Below are positions 1 to 9,049 of a DNA stretch of 17,394 bases, piece after piece (positions within the stretch are counted from its first letter, which is position 1; every line of letters starts with the position of its first letter). The stretch spans positions 41,653 through 59,046 of the forward strand of contig NWUY0300008108.1 of NCBI GenBank assembly GCA_004151065.3. Reading direction: 5' to 3'. The position numbers and the translations under genes are program-made. Under the pieces are notes generated by a model. The model was not told the origin of the DNA. It saw only the letters and a program-made list of their open reading frames with translations, and did not search any database. This DNA comes from Larix sibirica (taxonomy: Eukaryota; Streptophyta; Pinopsida; Pinales; Pinaceae).

Positions 1-513
1 ACATGAAACTAACACAAGAAGTGATATAAGATGGTATATCAAATGAGTGTGAAATGACACAAAGGTGTAATGGTACACATGGATGACCAACACAATGGAA
101 GGATTAATGACTATGAAGGTTGATTCTGGCCAATGAATTCCTTTGAATATTTAACGACACGACAAAAACGAGGTAGAGACCAAAACATAATGCAACAATG
201 ACTGAGGCATTCTTCAAATGACTTTGAAGGAGCGTCATGACCCATGAAATTGGTATGACTCAGAGGCAAGAAGATTACCCAACTCTATGATGAAACGCGA
301 ATAGGTTCCATGTTCAAAGGTGACTTTAAGCTACCATTAATATAGAAAAATACATCTTTCCATTCCCTTAATTTCCCCATCATGATNTGGGTAAACTCTT
401 TGTTACCTCCTAATTTAAAATTTTTATGGATTGAAAATTAAAATTAATCTTTCATTTAACTTTTTTTTTAATTAAAAAACCTACATGGTGAGTTTGAGCC
501 ATTAAGCTCGCAC
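1..513. other. AT-rich flank without a recognisable gene
   Basis: No reading frame of useful length and no recognisable domain is present on either strand. The stretch at about 405-480 is very A/T-rich with homopolymer T and A runs, and there is an unresolved base (N) at 387. It ends where a CACTA-type terminus begins. It may be host intergenic DNA or the remains of an older repeat, and nothing in it decides between these. Confidence 0.6.
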
Positions 514-523
514 CACTACAAGA

Positions 524-549
524 TGCACATTGTAAATTTACAGTGTGCA
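524..549. repeat. 26-bp near-perfect palindrome
   Basis: The 13-base arms TGCACATTGTAAA and TTTACAGTGTGCA are reverse complements apart from one position (530 against 543). The palindrome begins directly after the CACTACAAGA terminus, which fits a subterminal transposase-binding site. It would also form a short hairpin. Confidence 0.75.
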
Positions 550-686
550 CTAAGAACGATGTGTTTATATGTGTAGTGAACCATGGAAATGGTGTGTTAT
601 ACGTTTCATTACACATCCCCAAAATTCGAACATAATTTCAAATGCAGATGTAAACTAAATTTAAAAAAAAAATCACAACCTTAACT

Positions 687-713
687 AGTGCGCTTTGTAA
701 ACACGAACGCACT
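687..713. repeat. Subterminal palindromic unit (AGTGCG...CGCACT)
   Basis: Six-base perfect arms enclose a 15-base centre containing TTGTAAAC, related to the centre of the palindrome at 524-549. It is probably another subterminal repeat of the CACTA-like end. Confidence 0.55.
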
Positions 714-850
714 GCCACATTGAAAAAATTTAAAAAGAAAAACCGGCATTAACGACTGTGCATTGTTAACATGTACACATCGAGTTTTCGCTATGCTGAC
801 GTGTAACTGATGCACCATTCTACCGATAAAAAAATATTCTTGTTAACGGA

Positions 851-1002
851 TAAATCTGTCGGTGCGGACACCAACTGATCTCCCTAGTTCGAATGTTTTG
901 GACCTAGAACAAAGCAGAACAAGAATGAAAACCTTTTNTTTTTCCCCCTCTTTTTGTGAGTGTGCTCATGTAGGTGTGTTGGTAGCTTCTTTATGGAACT
1001 TC
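851..1002. other. Transition between CACTA-like end and repeat region
   Basis: There is no supported gene here. A 67-codon open frame crosses the unresolved base at 938 and shows no domain. T-rich sequence typical of the following repeat region begins at about 930. Confidence 0.4.
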
Positions 1003-1672
1003 AGGTTGAATCCTTTGGTTATATGCTTGTTTTTTGAACATTTTTTTAGCTGTTGTAAGGGCTAGGGAAAAAGATCAAATAAGGTGACAACACAAAGTGG
1101 GTCAGTGAAATAAACTGTGGTCCTCTTCTCATCTAGTTTTTGGTGATATTTGAAAACTACTGTACTTTATTTCAATGATTTGTTTTGTTATACCAATTTA
1201 ACTTGGCAAAGGATTTGCTTGTTTGTTTCACAATTGCTATGAATTTTCATTCCTGCCATTATTGCCTTTGTGCCTTTGGAGTCTTCCATTTTCATGGGAA
1301 TATGTGCCCAAATCCCCCCCCCTTTTGGCAAGGCATCAAATTGACAGCACAAAACAAATGAATTGTCTTTAGGGGGTGTGGATATCCAAGTATTATTGTA
1401 GCTCGATGATTTCGTTGCTTGTACAAAATGGATTTATCCCTGTTTTCTTCTGTTGTGACTCAGCTCTATGCTCTTGAATCTATCCATGTTTTCTTCTTCT
1501 GTGTTTGTCCTTTTTTCTCTTGGTGAAGACCATTTTCTCTTGGTCCTTATGTTTCTAGAGACACTTGTGTCATTGGCTATGTTCCCAGGGCTAGGGTTTG
1601 TGCTTCTGTTTGAGACTACTTCCAACTTGTATGTTCATAGGGGCTTGAACATACAGCAGAAAATGGACGTTG
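1003..1672. repeat. Repeat unit R1, copy 1, with poly-C tract
   Basis: This is the fullest copy of an interspersed direct repeat. Its 3' two thirds (about 1255-1672) recur at about 2950-3410. Its 5' third (AGGTTGAATCCTTTG onward, then the stretch ending in ATTGCTATGAATTT) recurs at about 3649-3870. Landmarks are GCCTTTGGAGTCTTCCATTT, a run of nine C at 1314-1322, and GCTCTATGCTCTTGAAT. The short open frames inside are not conserved as proteins between copies. I see no terminal inverted repeats, so the mobile element it came from, if any, cannot be named. Confidence 0.75.
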
Positions 1673-2944
1673 ATCCCTCTTGTGTGTTACGGTTTGTATT
1701 GTTAGGATTTGTATTGGACCTTGTATAATGAGACCCCATTACATTTATTCAGTAATAACTACCATTGTGGGATATAGTGTACCTTATTTAATAATAACAA
1801 ACATAGTGAATCTAGTTGACCCTACATTGAATGGCCTCCACTATTATTACTCTAATGGTCCCTTTGGTCCTCCATTACACCCCCGAGGAGGATCATAACA
1901 AATGATTTATTTTCATTTTTTCACTAATTCAAACCATTTTGCCCCATTATTCTTCATAGTAGATTGTAGCCATATGAGGTTAGAATTAGACACAACCACC
2001 ACTATATTGAATTCTATATTTTCCATTTTTTCATTGATTCTAACCATTTTCTTGGGATTCTTAAGAGTAGATTATGGCCATAAGGTTGGAATGAGATGCA
2101 TAGAACATTATTGGAAATTCCTTAGCGAGCACTACTTAGTGAACTTCCTAGAATGTTGATTTGGTGCTAGCACCCCTCTTTTCTAATCTAAGAACACCTT
2201 CCCCTAAAACTACTCTAATACTAGGGTCCATGAGCATCTTGGATTCCAAAGGCCACAACTTGGTCATATTGAAGTAGAACGAAGAAAACAAAGTTTTCAC
2301 ATATGTGTATTGTTAGCAATATAGTCCTATCAATCTAGAATTTAGAATTGATGATGCTAAGAGATATTTTACAATCCCAAAACTCATGCCATGATGGGTG
2401 TTGGGACTCAACCCTCAAAACTAGCTCACGAACTTGTGTAGGCCCTAAAGGACTAATCCAAGAATTGAACGAGGCAAACAATATATCATTGGAAATGTAT
2501 TGAAATTCAAAGACTAGGAAAACTAACTTTTGTTTTAATGTCAAACAAGAACACTTTGTAACTATGAACTAGTCAATATTTTTTGAATGGTCATTCCTGA
2601 TGATAAGAGGTCAGAAATAGGCATATGATATATATTTTGCTATTAAACTACGATATATCATGACTAGTTTTTGTTTACTTATTTATTTCAGGTTTGACTC
2701 TGAATAGGCTTTGAATCATGAAATTGCATTAGTGCAATTTGGCCCCATAGAGATGCATGGCTTATGCAATTCATAATTGCGCATACAGAGTCAAAATTGA
2801 GCAAATGAGAGCTCATTGAAAATCTTACCTTAAACACTACATGGTACAACAATTGGTTTTCTATACTAATACGTGATAAGATACTTTTTTTTTTGTGCAA
2901 GACTCATCATAAATGGAGCTCACATAATGACTAGTGAAAATGAT
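1673..2944. other. Non-coding spacer between R1 copies
   Basis: About 1.27 kb without a gene. It contains a 110-bp-spaced direct repeat (1911-2092) and a short stretch (about 1678-1720) resembling 4678-4715, but otherwise appears single-copy within the window. The open frames of 63-86 codons in it have no recognisable domain and read like chance frames in T-rich DNA. Confidence 0.5.
1911..2092. repeat. Diverged direct tandem repeat, 110-bp period
   Basis: The segment 1911-1985 is repeated in diverged form at 2021-2092. Both contain a TTTTTCA-(C/T)T-(A/G)ATTC core, then AACCATTTT, then AGTAGATT(G/A)T(A/G)GCCAT. The alignment is nearly ungapped, indicating an old local duplication. Confidence 0.65.
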
Positions 2945-3410
2945 TTGCATTGCTGCCATTATTTCCTTTATGCCTTTGGAGTCTTCCATTTTCATGGGAA
3001 TCTATGCCCGAAGCGCCCCCCCCCCCTTGGCAGGCCATTAAATCGAGAGCAGAAAACAAATCAATGACACAAAATATATTTGTTCTAACAAATGTCCATG
3101 TCTTTAGGGAGTGTATATGTCCAAGTATTCTTGTAACCTGATGATTTCATTGCTTGTACAAAATAGATTTATCCATGCTTTATTTTGTTGTGACTGGGCT
3201 CTATGCTCTTGAATTTATCCATGTTTTCTTCTTCCGTGTTTGGGCTTTGTTATGTTGGTGAAGACCATTTTCTCTTAGTCCTTTTAGTTTCCAAAGACAC
3301 TTCTGTCATTGGCTATTTTCCCAAGACTATGGTTTGTGCTTCTATTGGAGACTAATTCCAACTTTTTTGTTTGTAGACGCTTGAACACACAACAAAAAAT
3401 GAACGTTGAT
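2945..3410. repeat. Repeat unit R1, copy 2, with 11-C tract
   Basis: This is collinear with 1255-1672 over its whole length. It carries GCCTTTGGAGTCTTCCATTT at about 2974, a poly-C run of eleven at 3016-3026 in the place of the nine C at 1314-1322, TTCATTGCTTGTACAAAAT, and an end at GAACGTTGAT. Divergence is substantial, with many substitutions and small indels, so the duplication is old. Confidence 0.75.
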
Positions 3411-4077
3411 GATGAGTTAAGTGGTTTCGCAAGTGTCTTTCTTGTTGTATTCATTAGTAAAATTTACATTGCCTTCGTAGAAATTCTTGATAACTATGTC
3501 CCTGGCTTGCTGTGAACTTGGTGTGTGTTTTATGGGCTTATCAATGGTAGCTCTTGAGATCTAGGATATATATGAAACAACTTCCTAAAAATCAATGCTT
3601 GGACAAGCAACTAGATTTTATGAAAATTGTTGAATGGAGCTACATCATAGGTTGAATCCTTTGCGTCCATGCTTGTTTTTTAATGCATATACCTATATTA
3701 TTTGCATTGTTTCCCTGCATGTGTTGATTGTGTTCGTTTATGTCCTTTTGACTTTTTCCAAGTTGTTTCTATGGTCTTTGAAAAATGGTATAGTTTATTT
3801 TAGTGATTTATTTTGTCTTATGTATTTAACTTGAGAAAGATTGTGTTTGTTTGTTCCGGAATTGCTATGAATTTGTATCATTGTCATTGTTCGCTTTATG
3901 CCTTTCGAGTCTTCCATTTTCATGGGAATATATGCTCGAGCTTCTTTTCTCCCTTTTGACAGTGTTTCAACTTGACAACATAGAGCAAATGAATGAGATA
4001 ACACGTATTTGTTCTTAGAAATGTCTATGTCTTTAGGGAGCATTATGGCCATGCCGCATTGTTGCCATTATTTCCGG
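3411..4077. repeat. Repeat unit R1, copy 3 (partial, rearranged)
   Basis: From about 3649 this stretch repeats the start of copy 1 (AGGTTGAATCCTTTG). It then follows the middle section (AATTGCTATGAATTT, CTTCCATTTTCATGGGAATA) down to TGTCTTTAGGGAGCATTATG near 4030. The poly-C position is replaced by a mixed C/T stretch. The first 240 bases (3411-3648) are not obviously repeated. No gene is supported. Confidence 0.6.
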
Positions 4078-4652
4078 AGTGGGGTTTGGTTTTTTTATTG
4101 AGGCTATGTTTTCCATCTGCCTTGTGTTCCCTAGAAAGTGTTTATCTTGTTGTTGCTAATAAGACTTTTATGAGAAAAGTCTTGTTGCTTGGTTTGCTAC
4201 CCTGTTATTATGTTCTGAAAGTGAGCTATATTGATTGTCGTTGTCAATTTCATTTTCATTCACTTGTCAGCTTAGTTCCACAAAGATTGCATTATATCCT
4301 TGTAATCCTTTATGCCTTTAGAGTCTTGTATTTCCACAACAATCTATGGCAAATTTTTCTTGTCCAACCAAAACCTTAGAGGGGGTTAGAAAAAATGGTG
4401 TGAATGAAAGGTTGGCCACTATTTTTTGCCAAAGGCCCGAGCCTTGTTGGATGTGATATCTAATAATTAGGATCTTCTAGACTCTATGGCCTTTGTCAAC
4501 GTGGATCAAGCACCATTCAAATTGAACCGATTGCAAAATGCAACAAATTCCCAAATGCCCCAAATGAACAAACCAACAAAGGCGTATTTGACTTGTTTCA
4601 TATTTGGACTTTGTCCTGTTGATGGATGCCATGTTGTGTTGTTACATGTGTT
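4078..4652. repeat. Repeat unit R2, copy 1
   Basis: This is a long direct duplication with 4941-5482. Shared landmarks are AGTGGGGTTTGGTTTT, GAGGCTATGTTTTCCAT, GTCTTGTTGCTTGG, TCAGCTTAGTTCCACAAA, AATGAAAGG and CAAGCACCATTC. The offset is 863 bases at the left end and about 831 at the right, so indels have built up. Open frames of 106 and 92 codons in the two copies are similar only because the DNA is similar, and they contain frame-changing indels. Confidence 0.85.
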
Positions 4653-4940
4653 CTTATTTTAAACCTTTAGAGTCTTCCCCTCTTGTGTGCCAGGGTTTGC
4701 ATTGTTAGGATTTGTAGTTCTGTTGGAGGTTGTTTTCATTTTCTTTTGCATAGGTGGTTGAACAGAGAACACAAAACAAAGAAATGGAATAAACTAGAAT
4801 GTTTCTCGCAGATGACTAGTTGTTTAGAATTGTGTTAAATACTATGCATTTTTGTTCCTCGGGAACAATTGGTTTCCATGTTGTTTAAATTTTGGAGTGA
4901 GAGTACTTTATGCATTGCGCTTGTGAACCTTTCTGTTCAA
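4653..4940. other. Spacer between R2 copies with R1 fragment
   Basis: The first part (about 4660-4800) carries a fragment related to R1: a TCTTGTGTG(C/T) stretch like that at 1678 and the AGAACACAAAACAAA segment. The remainder is T-rich with no gene. Confidence 0.45.
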
Positions 4941-5482
4941 AGTGGGGTTTGGTTTTCCGATTGAGGCTATGTTTTCCATTTGCCTTGTGTTCCCCAAAAG
5001 CGTGTATCTTATTGTTGCTAATAAGACTTTGATGAGTACAGTCTTGTTGCTTGGCTTGCTACCCTGTTATTGTGTTCTAAAAGTGAAGAGCTATATTGAT
5101 TGTCACTATCATTTTCATTTTCCTTCGCTTGTCAGCTTAGTTCCACAAATATTGCATTATATCCTTTTAATCATGTATTCCCGTAGAGTCTTGTATTTCC
5201 ATAACAATCTAGGGGATTAGAAAAAATGGTATGAATGAAAGGCTAGCCACTATTTGTTTCCAAAGGCCCAAGCCTTGTTGGATACCATATCTAAGAATTA
5301 GGATCTTCTAGGCTCCCTAGCCTTTGTCAACATGAATCAAGCACCATTCGCATTGAACCCATTGCAAAATGCAGCAAATTCCCAAATTCCCCAAATGGCC
5401 AAACCGACAATGACGTATTTGAATTGTGTCACAATTGGACTTTGTCATGTTGATGGATGTCATGTTGTGTTGTTACCTATGT
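4941..5482. repeat. Repeat unit R2, copy 2
   Basis: This is the second copy of the 4078-4652 unit, in the same orientation and about 850 bases downstream. It ends near GATGTCATGTTGTGTTGTTAC, which itself reappears near 7431, so R2 and R3 units are chained. Confidence 0.85.
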
Positions 5483-5790
5483 TCGTAGATACACTGGTAT
5501 CAAAGTCCAGTTTCTGTTTGTTTGGATTCTTGGTTGCAGTTGTTGTTTGTATCAATAGTGCATTGTGTTAAATAGTGTGCATCGTATGCATGCCAAGCAA
5601 TTGCCTATGCGATTTTTCGTGTTGGAGTGGCAAAGGCATTTTAAACTAGATGGTGGACACTGCGGATTGTGCAAATTCCCGCCAACCTAGATGTCAAATG
5701 GTCATGTGTTGAGGTTCTTTGCTAATGTCCTTTTGATTGTTGTAGATAGGTTTAATGATTCTTGAACGCTAGTATTATTTATTTTAATCA
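5455..5790. repeat. Repeat unit R3, oldest left copy
   Basis: The segment 5455-5605 matches 7431-7580, and its continuation (GTTAAATAGTGTGCAT at 5567 to about 5790) matches the 241-bp tandem pair at 7541-8020. Divergence is higher than within that pair. Confidence 0.7.
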
Positions 5791-6170
5791 TTTGTCATTT
5801 GTTGCCACTTTAAGTGGGCAAGGATTATGTGGCATTGTATCCTTTCTAGCTTTGGATATATTGTCTCCACGGTAATCTATGCTTAGATTTTAGTTGGCAG
5901 GCCCTTCGGCTGACAACACTGAACAAATGAATGAAATGAGTTATGTTAGTTTCCATAAATGTCGAAGCCTTTGGGAGCATTATCGCTATGCCAGATTGCT
6001 TCCCGCAATGTTTGATTTGTGTAGGTGTCAAGTAGCATTGTTGGTCATTGGCCATTATTGTTGCTTGATGGTTTTATGGCTTTTGCAATTGGATTTTATG
6101 TGCAAGACTTCGTGTCCAAGTATGCAATGTCGTCATAGGCATTGTGCAATTTTTGTTTGAATTACTAGTA
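5791..6170. repeat. Diverged R1-like segment
   Basis: AAGTGGGCAAGGATTATG, then the GGCAGGCCCTTCGGCTGACA and ACAAATGAATGAAAT blocks, repeat in diverged form the poly-C section of R1, but without the C run. The rest (about 6000-6170) shows no partner and no gene. Confidence 0.5.
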
Positions 6171-6400
6171 CATTGTATTAAATCATTTGCATTGGATGCT
6201 TTGCAAATGATTGCTTCTAATACTATTTGAGTGTTGGAATGGAAAATGTCCCTCAAGCTACATGTTGAACAGTGCATACTGTGCAAATGGCCCTTAATCT
6301 AGATGGTAAGTGACATTGTCTTGAGATCCTTGATTTATGTCGTTTCGATCCTTGTCCATTAGGTTTAGTGATTCATGAAAAATGCTATAATTTATTTCAG
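6171..6400. repeat. Repeat unit R3, second diverged copy
   Basis: It begins with CATTGTATTAAATC and carries ATTTGAGTGTTGGAATGGAA, ACTGTGCAAATGGCCC and TTGAGATCCTTG in the same order as the units at 7541 and 7782. It is the most diverged of the four copies. Confidence 0.65.
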
Positions 6401-7430
6401 CTATCTATCTTCAAGGATTGTTCCTTTGGACTATTGTTTTCCCAGGCCCTTGAACTGACAATACAAAACAAATGGATGAAATAGATTATATCAATTTCCA
6501 TGAATGTCTAAGTCTTTAGGGAATTTGAAATTGACACTAGGGCACTTGCCAATTGGACTACACATTTTACTCCATCCTGGAGCATCATTTGCATTAAAAC
6601 CACTGCAAAATGTAGAAAATGCCCAAATGACATATCCTTGTCAACTAGGTTCAATGATTCTTGGAAACTGATATACTTTATTCCATTCATTTGTCTCCAC
6701 TTTGCATTTACCCTATACATTTTTTTGAAGCATGCTAAATCATCGAATGCATTAAATGCAAAGTAAAATGCATGTTCCATTGTTTTTCATTGACTGCACA
6801 GATTGTAGAAAATGCATAGCTAGAAGGCCATTGTTTGTGTATATATGTACCTTTAAGAGCATGTAGGTTATTTCATTTTAGACCAAGGTCTCCAAAAAAG
6901 GGCTACGGATGATGGTTCAGGGAAGCCTATTGAAATATTGGCAACTTGATTTGTTGGTTGTTGCATTACAAAATTAGTGGTTCCTGCCAGTGTGGTGCTT
7001 CAAAGCAATGTCTTCAATTTTTGTTTGTTTGATGTTGTGAGAAAATCCAAGTGCAAAGTGCAACCTTGACCAAACTTAGGAATAAACATAATTTTTGGTG
7101 CTTAGTAGACATATGACTAGTATCTAGCGTTTTCATGTCTCTTGTATTATGGTTTTTTCTTTGTATGAAGTGTTGACATAGTTGCTATTGTGTAGTTGTT
7201 TGAAAATCCATGTGACCAGAATAATGGTACAGAGGGTTTATGATAAATTCTAGAGACCAATTAGCATCTATTCTGCTTTGACCAAGTGGTTTGGTGTATT
7301 GGCCTTTTGAATAACATGGATGAAATTCCACGCACTTTGTACATGGTCCCTCATGGAAAATATGGATTCTTGGACCTTGATTATATATTTGCATCTGTAC
7401 CTTGATTCTTGGACTTTGTCGTCTTGGTGG
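6401..7430. other. Non-coding repeat-derived region
   Basis: The part at 6410-6530 is another remnant of the R1 poly-C section (CCAGGCCCTTGAACTGACAA). The part at 6650-6810 pairs with 7965-8125 (TTTGCATTTACCC, then a TTTTTTGAAG block and TTTTCATTGACT). The part at about 6830-7320 has no clear partner in the window and no recognisable coding region. Confidence 0.5.
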
Positions 7431-8020
7431 ATGTCATGTTGTATTGTTCCTTATGTTCTTGGATATGCTGGTGTCAAAGTTCAAGTTCTATTGGTTCAGA
7501 TTCCTAGTTGAAATTGTGGTTTGTACTCATAGTACATTGTGTTAAATAGTGTGCATTGTATGCCTCCCAAGCGATTGGTTATGATATCATTTGAGTGTTG
7601 GACTAGAAAATGCCCTTCAATATATATGGTGAATAGTGCAGATTGTGCAAATGCCCACCAAACTAGACGCCAAATGGTCATGTATTGAGATCCTTTGTTT
7701 ATGTCCTTGTGATCCTTGTGAACCAAGTTCAACAATTCCTGGAAACCGATAGAGTTGTTGTTCATGTTGGTAGTGTATTGTGTTAAATAGTGTCCATTGT
7801 ATGCCTCCCAAACAATTGCTTCCGATATTGTTTGAGTGTTGGAGTGGAAAATGCCCTTCAATCTAAATGTTGGCCAGTCCAAATTTTGAAAATGGCCACG
7901 AAGCTAGATGCCAAATGGTCCTGTGTTGAGATTCTTTGTTTATGTCCTTATGATCCTTGTGATTCAAGTTCAACAATTCCTGAAAACTAATACAGTTTAG
8001 TTCAATGGTTTTTATGCACT
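7431..8020. repeat. 241-bp tandem repeat pair (R3)
   Basis: GTTAAATAGTGT(G/C)CATTGTATG begins at 7541 and again at 7782, an exact offset of 241 bases, and the units stay collinear through to about 8010. These are the least diverged R3 copies, so this duplication is the most recent in the array. The upstream lead-in (7431-7540) matches 5455-5566. Minus-strand open frames here look repetitive only because the DNA is tandemly duplicated, and a 241-base period does not preserve a reading frame. Confidence 0.85.
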
Positions 8021-8447
8021 TTGCATTTACCCCACACGTTTTTTGAAGAAGGCCAAAGCAACACACACATTGAATCCGAAGGAAAATGATTTTTTCATTG
8101 TTTTCATTGACTACAAAGATTGCAGAAGTTGCTTGATCGATTTGTCAGTTCTTGCATTGTCCAGCCCGTAAAACCTGTTGCCAATATTGCACTCTAGTGT
8201 TTTTTGTTTTTTTAAAGAATCTTGTCCTTAAAGTAGTTGATTTGGAAAATATGCCAGATTGTCTTTTGATGCCTTTTTTTCCTATTGTCAATCAGGTACT
8301 ACTTAGTTTCCTCAAGAGACTTATTGCAAGTAATCCTGATGTTGTCTATAAAAGCATTGGTTTAGTTTACTGGACCAACTTATTGTAATTTCTTTAGCAA
8401 GTAAGCTTTTTGGCTTTTGTAACTAGCTTGCTTTCCATGGATACTTG
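8021..8447 (+). other. Segment upstream of the OTU frame, possible degenerate leader exon
   Basis: The part at 8021-8125 finishes a repeat shared with 6650-6810. From about 8152 to 8388 there is a 78-codon plus-strand open frame with no domain I recognise. It is followed by TTGTAATTTC and then, at about 8415-8435, a T-rich stretch ending in GTAACTAG just before the OTU frame. It could be an upstream exon plus a short intron, or chance. The composition changes from T-rich to A-rich across here. Confidence 0.3.
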
Positions 8448-9049
8448 GGTTATATTGTTCTTTGTTATGTGAAGCACATGAATCACATTTCCCATCTGGA
8501 AACTTCCTCATCCACATTAAGCAATGTAGCAATTTGCCCTTCAAGAAAAGAGGCAATTGACGTTACATTGGCCAGATTTCATTTGTTCCACTTGCATAAC
8601 TTCCATTATGCTCCAAGAGATTGCCTATTTAATTCATTGGCGGTGCTACTGCATTTTTGTTATACACCAATAGAAATACGAGAAGAAATCATAAGTCACT
8701 TTCGCTATTGTCTAGACCAAAAAGATCCAATAGCAATATCATCACTGAAAACATATTTGGACATCCAATATATAATAAAATTGCACAATGTTGTAAATGT
8801 ATCAATGTACTTGGAGCGTATGTCGATGCTAGCTTCACAAGCAAATGGACAAGATGAGAATGGATTGTGGGTGACATATTTTGCGTCAAATGGTTCTCCA
8901 GATGGTTGCAAGTCGCAATAGATGTTTGGTCAATAAAAAAACATAGAACTTATCTCCATTTTAATGCAACAACTACAGGCTATTTCTATAACCTTCTTTT
9001 TCATGATCAAAACCCATTATCTAGACACTTTGAGCCATTCCTCACATAG
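8448..9049 (+). pseudogene. OTU cysteine-protease domain 1 of the Helentron-like element
   Basis: OTU proteases are papain-fold deubiquitinases with an Asp-x-x-Cys/His core. The motif RDCLFNSL carries the nucleophile Cys at 8622-8624, preceded by Asp. The C-terminal catalytic His lies in RHFEPFL (9026-9028), in a context typical of the family (LLFHDQNPLSRHFEPF). Between them are an EIREEII helix, a YLERM motif and a tryptophan-rich strand. The frame shifts near 8871, after GLW: the N-terminal part is read from 8448 and the C-terminal part in another frame up to a stop at 9047-9049. The first 44 codons form a separate module, shared with 15149-15280, ending in TLARF. No start is asserted, since the first codon of the open stretch is TTG and an upstream exon is possible. 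The key residues survive although the gene is broken. Confidence 0.8.

Larger units (their letters stand above)
514..850 (+). mobile_element. CACTA (En/Spm-like) transposon terminus, probable left-end fragment
   Basis: The ten bases CACTACAAGA at 514-523 match the classic terminal sequence of plant CACTA transposons such as En/Spm. The next 300 bases hold several short, related imperfect palindromes of the kind found as subterminal transposase-binding repeats: 524-549 (centre GTAAATTTAC), 687-713 (arms AGTGCG and CGCACT) and 757-779 (arms TGTG and CACA around GTTAAC). A further related motif lies near 800. The three bases before the terminus are CAC, but no opposite end (TCTTGTAGTG) was found in the window, so a target-site duplication cannot be confirmed. 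The right boundary at 850 is approximate. It could be a truncated copy or a non-autonomous derivative. The ten-base match alone could occur by chance; the adjoining palindromes make that less likely. Confidence 0.55.

Noticed and set aside
514-578. A possible complete 65-bp mini-element between CACTACAAGA (514) and ATGTGTAGTG (569-578)
   Set aside because: Only seven terminal bases are inverted matches and the flanking triplets (CAC, AAC) differ, so there is no target-site duplication. It is probably chance.
4059-5220. Two similar plus-strand open frames (106 and 92 codons) at 4059-4379 and 4942-5220
   Set aside because: They are similar because they lie in duplicated DNA (R2). They are hydrophobic through T-rich composition, and the upstream and downstream frames are not kept.
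7496-7882. 128-codon minus-strand open frame, with similar minus-strand frames at 6508-6780 and 7863-8066 sharing FQE-LNL-type peptides
   Set aside because: The peptide similarity follows from the R3 and 6650/7965 DNA repeats. The 241-base period does not keep frame, and no domain is recognised.
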